A DNA stretch of 64,000 bases, from contig NC_085137.1 of NCBI RefSeq assembly GCF_035046485.1, forward strand, positions 255,462,733 to 255,526,732, read 5' to 3'. The DNA comes from Aedes albopictus. Its lineage: Eukaryota > Arthropoda > Insecta > Diptera > Culicidae. A model generated the notes under the pieces. The model did no database searches. It saw nothing but the letters and a program-made list of their open reading frames with translations, and was not told the origin of the DNA. Shown here one piece after another: positions 55,290 to 64,000 of this stretch. How positions within the stretch are numbered: the first letter of the stretch is position 1; every line of letters starts with the position of its first letter. The position numbers and the translations under genes were made by a program.

Positions 55290-55325
55290 TCAATCCGTCG
55301 TCGTTGTCGTCGTCATCGTCGTAGA
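55290..55325. repeat. CGT trinucleotide tract
   Basis: Imperfect (CGT/CAT)n of about 11 units; explains an Asp-run on the minus strand. Confidence 0.75.
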
Positions 55326-55459
55326 GATAGGAAACGTTCTCAATTGTTTTTGTTTAAGATTGTCAATTTAGATTTAATCTTCTGCGCAAATAAAGCCCAA
55401 CGAAGCGGCGATAACAGTTGCATCATGGGTAGAAGAGAGGGGCGGACAGACTGAACGGG

Positions 55460-57170
55460 AGTGGACAACACGACCGATGCGCGGATTGGAAACAAAGAAA
55501 CCATGAACGACGACGGTGCGGGGACATGGACTTACGGACACAAGAGGACGGAATGATTCTTTTCTTGGTCTGGTCGAATAGTTTCCTTTCTGTTTCTGAA
55601 GAAAGCTTGATGATAGTTCTTGCAACATGTATCGATGAGTTTGAAGTGAGTTACATTGATGATAAAAGGGAAATGAAACAAAATTAGAGAATATCATATC
55701 GTGTTTCACAATCAGTTGGACATGATATCGAGTAGAACGGTTTGGGTTTCTTAGCTAAGATATGCAATTTAATGCTGGACTAGATACCAACGAGTAATGC
55801 CAATGTGGCTGCAGGAAAGAATTATTCAAATCCGTAAAATCCAATTATAAGAATACGTCTTCCATGAATTTTACAGAAAAAATTAACCAAAAAATCCTCC
55901 TACAACCATAATTAAACCACCTCGCTCACAAGTCCTTAAGAGAGTTCTCCGGCAATTCTATTTAACTTAGTAGTTGAACTACTAATTTCATTCAAACAAT
56001 TGAAACGTTCTTCGAGAGAACCATTTGCAGTCCTATTCGAGCGAACCCAAGAAGCACAAGAAAAAACTAACAAATACCTATGCAAACACAATTTATTATT
56101 TTCCATTTCCCTTGCCTGTTTTAACACCAACCAGCTGCTTGTTCAGATTGCAACCCCTTTTTCACCAACCAATAAACTTCGACTTAAATATGAACACTCC
56201 CAACAATAGCAGAAGTGCACTTTTCCTTGCTCTTGCAACGTTCATTCTCTCGGGCAGCGATTGTTTTCCAATTTGTGTATACACATGGACAATAACTTCA
56301 CCTTTTGCTCAAACTGGTACAAACTTTGAGCTCATTGAGTTCTCTCACGGCTGTTGTAGGTAGGTACGTACGGCTGTCAAAAGTTTACTTTTCCAATTTT
56401 TGGTCGATAAAACTTCAGTGCGATGCAATGGACGACGTGTGTGTGTGTGTGTGTCCGTTCACCCCACCACACCGCACCGGTAATGTATGCAAGCTTTTCA
56501 TGTTTATTTTCCAAACAACTCTTCAGACGATGGAAAAGTTCGAAACGAGATCTTGCGAGAGGTTTATTTCTAGTCGGCATCTGATGCCAATTTGAATAAA
56601 TAGATTGTATACACGTGGGAAGGGTGAAGGCTTTTGGCACAAGTTCTTATTTTTAGGAGCTTTGATAACAACAGGCAAGTAGAGGGACACATAAGGACAT
56701 GTTCGGATTGAATACGTACTTTTTTCATTGTGAATCGAATGGTTTGGAGCTACATGAGCAATAGAAACATCGAATAGTACATAGTTGACTAAGAAACTTT
56801 GCAAGTGACAGCTGTAAAAAGGCTCATAAAGAATAATGAGCATGTAACGGAATCAGAGTGGACTGTATTCGAAATTTGGCTCAATTGGGAAACGAAATTT
56901 AAATACGACTGCCCGCTTGAGCCACTCTTCGAACAACTAACTCCATATGATTTGTGCATGTGTACTGCAAAACAATGTATTGAATCGTGTAACAAGGTCG
57001 GTTGATGAAACTTGTAGCATTATGAAATTTAGAACAATTGAAATTGCTTTTCAACTTAAAGTCACAATTTTCCCCATGAACTGATTTCGGTAGTTTATGG
57101 CGGAACATGTTTTTTTCTGCTCTTAAAAATAAGCGTTGGAAATGCCTGTCAACTCCGAATTTTTAAAATT
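55460..57170. other. No recognised gene; GT microsatellite at 56437-56456
   Basis: (GT)n of about ten units at 56437-56456. Other ORFs in the interval have no recognised domains. Confidence 0.5.
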
Positions 57171-57840
57171 TTGTTTGCACAAAGGTGGCACAACATGGCG
57201 ACCGTAACGTCAAAGACACTTTTGCTCTATCTTTTAAAATACGCAATATATAATAAATTTAATGTTAAACAATCCCTTCAAACCTTGAAACCCACTGTAT
57301 CCTTTATATCTATCTTGAAGAGCTGCAAAACGGTGAGTCGAAAAGAAGAGCGTCCAACATACCTCAGGTCCTCACAAGTTCCTACCTCATACTTCCACGG
57401 GCCAAGCGATGACAAAGACCGCTTGCTGAAAGTTATGTGCGTTGCTGGTACTGCAGTCAGGGCTCTGTTGTCCTCCTGACTTCAGCTAGATTGAGGAGGT
57501 ACGTCTCGAGCAGCTCAAACAGCATCTGTTCTGGCATCCAGCGGCTGAGTATGAAATGCTCCTAAACAGGAAGCTATACCTCATGTGGCAGCCCCACCAC
57601 GGTGGATAGGGGACCTTAGGCCAACAACCTACTGTTTCCGAAACCCAAAAACCGTTAAAGAAACCGAAAATGATTCGGTCCTCTGCACCACCGTGGGTGC
57701 CCAGGACTGGAAGTGTTTCTTGTTCTTGTTTGAGGTTTTCATGGTTTCTGATGTTCTGAACACTTTTTTAGTATGTTATTATGCATCTTTTTTCAGAAGA
57801 CTATATTGCCATATTGTAATTGTTTCTACGTGATAATTTT
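57171..57840 (+). other. Unclassified GC-richer block, possibly TE 5' leader
   Basis: 57310-57720 is richer in G+C than its flanks and includes an ORF (57171-57479) without a recognised domain, plus CCACCACGGTGGATAGGGGAC. It resembles the 5' leader of non-LTR elements in general composition, but no coding block confirms this. Confidence 0.3.
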
Positions 57841-58144
57841 CCTGTGAAAAAAACACCATTTTTATAATGAGATATCTTGCAAAGATGCAAAAACTTGCAA
57901 AAAAAGGCAAGCATAATGTAAAGATGAATAAAAATTCTATCTTATATACAGTGTATCAAACAATTGTCCGTGCAGCAATTCTTTCGTCAAAATCATTTTT
58001 CATTTAAATGTTCATTGCTTTTTATGCGTCAATCAAAAACGCTGAAATTTCGACCAATCATAAACAATACTTTGAAGCTTCATTGGTAACATTTTGATGC
58101 GAGATCGAATAAGTTTTCTGAAAGTTATAGAACTTTTAGTAAAA
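57841..58144. other. No recognised gene
   Basis: AT-rich interval. Confidence 0.45.
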
Positions 58145-58156
58145 CTAATAAGATTT

Positions 58157-58579
58157 GATGTTATGTTGGTTCGACTGTGATAGGAGATCAGAGATAGTTT
58201 CGGCTTTGCAGTCTTGTTTTAGTGGAACAAACTATTTAATTTTGTCCGGCGTCTTCTTCAGGGAAAAAATTGATGTTGTTCTTTGTCTTAGGGTATGGTT
58301 GTTCTGTAACAATCAATAGTGCCCGAAAACAGAGTGAGCAAAACTAAAAGTGACTAAACTTTAAAATTTAATTTTAAAATATTGACCAGTTGACCAACCA
58401 TATGACATGTACCGACCAAAACCTTAAACTGACCGTAACAGAACAACCATACCCTAAGACAAAGAACAACATCAATTTTTTTCCCTGAAGAAGACGCCGA
58501 ACCCGGTGTCGAAACGTCGGACAAAATTAAATAGTTTGTTCCACTAAAACAAGACTGCAAAGCCGAAACTATCTCTGAT
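58157..58579. mobile_element. Foldback element with 12-bp target duplication and GAAACGTCGG motif
   Basis: Direct repeats CTAATAAGATTT at 58145-58156 and 58580-58591. The inner inverted arms (58187-58312 and 58433-58579) pair over about 125 bp. The right arm carries CCTGAAGAAGACGCC...GAAACGTCGG (58484-58520). The left arm lacks 20 nt of this motif. No ORF. Confidence 0.7.
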
Positions 58580-58614
58580 CTAATAAGATTTTTTAACGAA
58601 TTTTTAAAACATTT

Positions 58615-58865
58615 TTTTATTCTTCAATCACTTAACCTAATTTACAGCTCTATTGTCCACTAGCGCACTGCGTGAGCGATTTCAATTCGAAGCTATACAT
58701 ACACTTTGTACAGCGCCTAAATGTATACTATTTTAATTGGGTCAGTGTCAGCTGCTCTCAGGGGGAAAGAGCAACTGACGAAAGTGCCGGGGCTGGGATT
58801 GAACCCATGACCATCTGCTTATATGTAAAGCAAACGTGTAGCCACTACGCCACGGGCCCCGGCTA
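58615..58865 (-). mobile_element. tRNA-derived SINE (second type), 11-bp target duplication
   Basis: Direct repeats TTAAAACATTT at 58604-58614 and 58866-58876. The minus-strand head GCCGGGGCCCGTGGCGTAG... folds as a tRNA, with a 7-bp acceptor (GCCGGGG/CCCCGGC), a D-stem CGTG/CACG, an anticodon stem TGCTT/AAGCA and a B-box GGTTCAATCC. The anticodon position reads CAT, but base 33 is A and the T-arm lacks a base. The body extends about 170 bp to an A/T-rich tail. Confidence 0.8.
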
Positions 58866-58879
58866 TTAAAACATTTCAT

Positions 58880-59454
58880 CTAAATATGTGAATATTGAAA
58901 CTTTTTTTTTGTTGTGTTTCTGCTTATACCTAAGGTATTCATATATAGCTTTGTTTGGGGTTTTATATTCACTCCAAAAAAATGAAAAATCTGTTTATGT
59001 TCAGAGTAAAGCCTGTATCTGCAATAATCGGGACACAGAATTGCAGATGTATCTTTGCAATAGATGCTCAAATTTGGCCAAATAACATCTTCAGATGTGT
59101 TCATTTCACCTACAAAATTTCATGTGAATCGGTGCAGTACTTTTTGTTGTAGCAATGAAAGAGTAGAATGTGCGCCGTTGAATTTTGTACAGCCCCTAGT
59201 TTTGCTTGTCAGCGCTGTAACTTTTGAATTTGGCAAAGAAAATAGCTGAAATTTTGAACACAAATCTTTCATTCTACATTTGATGCATAGGAAAAATTTC
59301 AAAAAAATCGATGCGCTATTAACAATTTTATAGTCGAAACATGTATTGGAAATTGGGACTGAACGTGATTTTAGCCCCTCAGACAGCAATTTATTGTTTC
59401 GATTGTACTTTTGAAAGTACTATACCAATAACACAGCGTAACAAAAATTAACTT
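58880..59454. other. No recognised gene
   Basis: AT-rich interval; GTTGAATTTTGTACAGCC near 59179 recurs at about 19141-19158. Confidence 0.4.
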
Positions 59455-61007
59455 TTGGTCTGTTTCAAGAACAAACTTATGTGTCTATTTGATGTGCCGC
59501 ATGCATGGGTTTGGTTCAATTTTACGTTTGACCACTTCCGGCGGGAAACCTGGAACTCATTCCATGACACTACCACTTGTCCCAAATATGGTCACAGACT
59601 GGTTTCTTGTAAGTTCATCAGGTTACCTAAAAACGTCTAAAAAGCCGCGAATTTATGTGTTGAATGCGTGGGTTGACATTTGACCAATTCCGGCGGGACA
59701 CTCGGAACCCATTTCGGATCACTACCGGTGGTTTTCTAATGTGATCTGAGACTATTTTCTTGCTAACCCTTCGATATGTTATTGAAAAAGCCGGGATTTT
59801 ATGCGTCGGATGCATGATTTTGCTTCACATCTCTATTTAACTACTTCTGGTGGAACACCCGCAACCGATTCCGGAACACTATTATGTACTAGTCTTAGAA
59901 GTGACGTGTGACTATTTTCTTGCTGACCGTTCATCAGATTATCAAAAAAGTCGCTTTGGTTTGGTTCCCTTCTATATTTTACCGCTTCTGGCGGGACACT
60001 CGATACTAGCTCTGAAACACTACTGGTTCTCCCAAATATGGCCTGGAACTTTTCGCTGATTAACTGTTCATTGGGCCATTGAAAAAGCCTCGATTTGATG
60101 TGTCGCATGCATAGGTTCGGACTTTTATATTTGACCACTTACGACGGGACACCCGAAATCGGTTCCCGGAATCAACCTGTTATCCCAAATATGGTCTGAG
60201 ACTATTTTCTTGCTCAGCGTTGATCAGGTAACCTAATAAATCATTTGATATATCGCGGTATTGGTTTTCTTGTACATTTGATCAGGCTGGACACCTGGAA
60301 TTGTGTCCGTAACACATTGATATGGTCTAAAACTAATTTCTTGCCAACTGTTCATCATGTTACCATAAATAAGATCCCTAATGTGGTCTTATCATACTTC
60401 CTTGATTACTAGTATCAGGTTATTAAAAAGCCGTGATGTGATGTGTCGCATTCATGGGTTTAGTTCACTTCTACATGTGGCCATTTCCGAAGGAACACAA
60501 GGAGGCGGTTCCGGAACAGTACCGGTTCAGATATGGTCTGAGACTATTTTCTTGCCAACCGTTAATTAGGTTATCAAAAATCCCGCTCTTTGATGTGTCG
60601 CATGCAAGGGTTTGGTTCACTATTATATTTAGCCACTTCCGGCGGGACATTCGGAACCGGTTCCAGTACACTACTGGTTCAGATACGGTCTGAAACTATT
60701 TTCTTGCTAACCGTTCATCAGGTTATCAAAAAAGTCGCGCATGGATGTGTCACATGCATGGGTTTTGTTCACTTATATATTTGGCCACTTCCGGCGGGTC
60801 ACCCGGAATTGGTTCCGGAATACTATCGACAGGACGCAATGTGGTCTGAGCCTACATTCTTAATAACCGGTCATTGATTTATTGGAAAAGCTGTGATTTA
60901 ATGTGTCGCATGCATAGGTATGGTTAACTATTATATTTTGGCCACTTTCGGCGGGACATCCGGAACCGGTTCCGGAGCACTACCGGTTCAGATATGGTCT
61001 AAGACTA
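59455..61007 (+). repeat. Tandem array, ~150-bp unit, about ten copies
   Basis: Landmarks GTGTCGCATGCATGGGTT, CCACTTCCGGCGGGACA, CCGGAACACTACCGGTTC, GGTCTGAGACTATTTTCTTG and ATCAGGTTATCAAAAA recur about every 150 bp with considerable divergence. The array is split at 61007 by a transposon and resumes briefly at 62750. Confidence 0.85.
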
Positions 61008-62747
61008 CCCAAGTAACCACGAAGTACGATACTTCACCTGGCAGCGAATATAATGCTATTAAGCAGCAGACATGCTCTATATTGGCCGCTTAATAGCCCT
61101 GTGAGCCAAAAGTTGCGTTGCGTTGCGTTGTAACGGAGTAATTCGTAGATTGCATACTGAAAGTTGTCATGTTAAAACTTTAATACTCCTATTCTGATTG
61201 CTTATGGAATGCTATTTAGGATGAAACAGCTATCCAATCAGAGGTTGAAGTAAAAAAGACATGAAAGCTTCCATTGCCGGCCACGCCCATCTTCTCCGTT
61301 ACGAGGAAAGCAAAGGATGTGATGATATGACACCTACTTTATGAAAGGCCAGCGACTCACCGGCGCCCCCATAGGTGTCAACGAGTTAGATATTTGGAAT
61401 GGGTTGATTTGGGAATCACTATAAGCGAGTGATGCGACAAAATTCAGATTGTGTAAGTGTAATTGGGTAGATCATGTAGATGTGTTGGTGTGAGTTAAAG
61501 TGTTTAGTATATTTAAACACAAACGTTGGGAGTGACGTAGCTAAGAAATTTTGTCACTCCATGGACCTTTTTGCTTCCGGGATGGGGCACAGGCATTTGG
61601 ACCATGTGTCCTGGCTAACAAGCCTAGGCTTAAGCGCCTAGGTCGCTCTCTGAAACGATAAGAAACTTGTTATGTGGATGGGAAGGGATAATAGGGAAGA
61701 GATGATATCTATTTATCGAGATGCCAGCGACTCACCGACGCTCTCGTAAATAGAAAGGTTAATGGATTTTGGTACGGGAAAGGTCGGGTATGATTAAGTT
61801 ATGGGACTGAATTGTTATGAAATTAATTTAGTGTAGTTATTTTGAAATATACATAAAGAAGAACAGCAAAACAAGGCGTTTAATTGGGACGGGCTCACCA
61901 AGTTAAGTCTCCTGCAACTGCTTGACTTGAAAAGCATCAGCCGAACTCGATATCACATCCAAAATGCCGTTTATTTTTTCTTCACTGTTTGGCCACGAAA
62001 GTACAAAATCACCAGTATACAAAACCACCACGATTCTTCCAAAAACTATCCGGAATCAGAACGGCGATTTTTTTTATATGTGCCATGTTCACCTTCACCG
62101 ATAGAACAACAATCCATCTTCTTGAATTTCACAGGGAAGCAAGCAGCAGCTGTAGGTTAGCAACACGCTGCTCCGAGTTGCAGGAGAACCGGAACAAACA
62201 CACTCTTCCTTCTTCGCAGTGGTATTTAACTGAATGACGACTCCTTGCGCGACGATACTCTGAAAGAAACGCGGACGCGCGGCGACACGGTACACTTTAG
62301 GCGGGTTTTCAGCCGGAATAGTTGGTAAAAAAACTGATACTTGAACGCGAAAAATATGACAGCCGAATTTTTTTTCACGACCGATCTCGCCCCCGTTTTC
62401 TGCACATCCGAATTTTCGTTTTTCACACTAAACGCGCTACAGATTTTCACCCAAATCACTTTTGAAGATTATTTTTTCTTCGATTCACTTTTCGAATGGA
62501 GTTGTTCCGTGAATAATTCTGTTTTCACTCGATTCACTAGCAGGCTCGGAGATTCACAAAAAGACACTGTACCATGCTATCCAGATGCAGCAGACCCCGT
62601 AAATCACACGTATTCCGCTTCCATATTTCCATATTTTCACTAAAACCACGCCGACGGAAACGCGAAAAACCGTGACAAGAAAAACCGAACGCCTTAATAG
62701 CCCTGTGAGCCAAAAGTGGCGAAATATAGTGCTAATGGTTACTAGGG
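61008..62747. mobile_element. 1.74-kb TIR element with TA target duplication
   Basis: Ends CCCAAGTAACCACGAAG and, from the right, CCCTAGTAACCATTAGC. TA is duplicated (61006-61007, 62748-62749). Removing the element restores the array phrase GACTA-TTTTCTTGCTAA. The phrase TTAATAGCCCTGTGAGCC occurs near both ends (about 61087, 62695). CCAGCGACTCACCG recurs twice inside (about 61350, 61727). No transposase is recognised; ORFs at 61927-62643 lack recognisable domains. Confidence 0.78.
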
Positions 62748-62749
62748 TA

Positions 62750-63339
62750 TTTTCTTGCTAATTGACACATTTTTTTGGAACGCGAGGAGATACGTATAGT
62801 ATCTAGCCGTGTACAAAATTTCAAGTCAATTCGTTTGAAATTGACTGAGTTACAGCGAGGAGTGCCCAAAATACCGGCCGCTGCCCAAGTGGTTCGCTAC
62901 CCTATTGATCTGTTTTCTATCGACCAGTAGCTTTTTGTGAAATTCACGCATTCGATGTATTCGTTCAATGCATGGCCTTCATGCCTAATTTCACCTTCTA
63001 TAAATTTCCACACTTGTTCGCATCACGAGCGAATACTAACATGTCTATCATTTCTTTATCCGCTTTGATCTCTACTCCCTTACTCTCTGAGTAGAAAATG
63101 ACCAATAAAGCCATATAATGATTAACTTGAATTCAAATACGGTCGATAAATAAGTAAAACTGGCATTTGAGTAAACTTATCAAAAAACACATCTTATCAA
63201 AAGTTGCTCCTAAGAGTAACAACATTTCAGAACATCACTTGATATTATTTTTACATTTTTACACTCAAAATGCTCCCGATCGTGTTTTTCACGATTTCAA
63301 CAGTGTTGCAAGATTTAATAATTCCCAATCTTCAGTGAC
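62750..63339. other. Array remnant then no recognised gene
   Basis: 62750-62765 completes the split array unit. The rest is unassigned. Confidence 0.45.
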
Positions 63340-63770
63340 GGGCCACACGAACTCCGAAAGTTCTAGAAGAGCGTGAGATTTTTTTTTCGGATTCTGTGTC
63401 ATACTGCGTCACAAGAAACATTTTTCACAAGAACTGAAAGAGAAGGTGTGAATGTTTTTAAAATTCTGCGTCTCAAGGAGCACATAATACAATAAATTGG
63501 TGTTGCAAAGCTCAGTGATTCCCGAGCTTGAATTATGGGTCATGCTAATTTCGCCAAAACCGAGACTCCTAGGAGAAGTTGTGAATGCTTACGGATTCTG
63601 GATCTCAAGGAGCACTAATTGCAATAAAGTGGTGTTGTATACTCAGAGGTTTCCAATCTGGGGTCATGGACCATGCTAATTTCTCAAAAACCGAAAGTCC
63701 TAGGAGTCCTCAAGAATCACTTTTTACAATAAAGGGGTGTTACAAAGCTTAGGGGTTTCCAAGTGGAGGA
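63340..63770 (+). repeat. Degenerate tandem repeat, ~125-130-bp unit
   Basis: Landmarks CTCAAGGAGCACTAATTGCAAT, AAAGTGGTGTTG, GGTCATGCTAATTTC and CCGAGACTCCTAGGAG recur three to four times. Confidence 0.7.
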
Positions 63771-63787
63771 AATTTGACGTATGTATG

Positions 63788-63830
63788 GGTCTGTTCATAA
63801 ACAACGTTGTCCAAATTTTGGCTATTCAGA
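63788..63830 (+). mobile_element. MITE end fragment
   Basis: GTCTGTTCATAAACAACGTT then GTCCAAATTTTGGC resembles the left end of the MITE at 17743-17910. Only one end is present. Confidence 0.45.
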
Positions 63831-63839
63831 TGCCTCTCG

Positions 63840-64000
63840 TCCCTGTGAAGCACCCATGAAGCCTGTTGAGATCTCCCCCAAACCCCTGAGAACCTCTGAA
63901 ACGCCCCTGAGATCTCCTGAAAATTCCTGAAATGACTCTGAGACCCCCTGGAACCTCCTGAGTTCTTCTGAAACGCCTCCTGTGACCTCCAAGAACTTTC
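63840..64000. repeat. CTGAAACGCCCCTGAGA-type minisatellite
   Basis: Loose ~20-bp units (CCTGAGACCCCCTGGAACCT), cut by the window edge. Confidence 0.65.

Noticed and set aside
57171..57479. 102-codon ORF
   Set aside because: No recognisable domain; probably chance or TE leader sequence.
1..64000. Endogenous viral elements (flavivirus- or rhabdovirus-like)
   Set aside because: No ORF shows viral polymerase, nucleocapsid or glycoprotein features. The retro-sequences are all non-LTR or BEL/Pao type.

Overview
This is eukaryotic DNA, almost certainly from a culicine mosquito of the Aedes type. There are no operons, Shine-Dalgarno sites or dense ORFs. The sequence is AT-rich and repeat-laden, and nearly every recognisable protein is a transposon protein of families known to dominate Aedes genomes: non-LTR retrotransposons of the R1, R4 and RTE types, BEL/Pao, tRNA-derived SINEs, inverted-repeat elements and GGAATTCC-type minisatellites. 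Species assignment is inference from these families; no search was run. The only strong host coding signal is a 159-nt exon on the minus strand (2290-2448) with textbook branch point, polypyrimidine tract and both splice sites. Also on the minus strand, at 21718-21750, lies a polypyrimidine-CAG joined directly to GTAAGT, the signature of a recursive splicing site in giant introns. A possible membrane-segment exon with a perfect donor lies at 55094-55213. Their codon phases are mutually compatible, so much of the window may be one TE-filled intron of a minus-strand gene. That gene model is a hypothesis. Layout: 1-470 decayed R1-like RT; 0.5-6.4 kb host exon, a SINE and a TIR element; 6.4-12.1 kb mostly unassigned; 12.1-14.4 kb minisatellite; 14.4-21.3 kb an R4-clade element split by a 2.7-kb TIR element and by an R1-like fragment; 21.3-25 kb unassigned DNA, the splice-site candidate and a TIR element; 25.0-28.2 kb an RTE-type element with long ORFs but no 3' end; 28.2-32.7 kb minisatellites; 33.2-34.6 kb an R1-like 3' end split by a 700-bp foldback element; 37.3-39.6 kb SINEs and RTE remnants; 39.8-42.8 kb a piggyBac-type MITE, minisatellite and an ORF1-only element; 42.8-44.6 kb an RTE remnant split by a 1.27-kb foldback element; 45.8-48.2 kb an RTE fragment and BEL/Pao pol; 48.2-54.9 kb a TIR element followed by an RTE element split first by an R1-like insertion (11-bp target duplication) and then by a second RTE family; 55-59.4 kb unassigned DNA, a foldback repeat and a SINE; 59.4-62.8 kb a tandem array split by a TA-flanked element; 62.8-64 kb further repeats. 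The genes do not cooperate in a pathway. The biology is layered transposition: insertions into older insertions, so relative ages can be read directly, with non-autonomous families (SINEs, MITEs, foldback elements) depending on other elements' enzymes.
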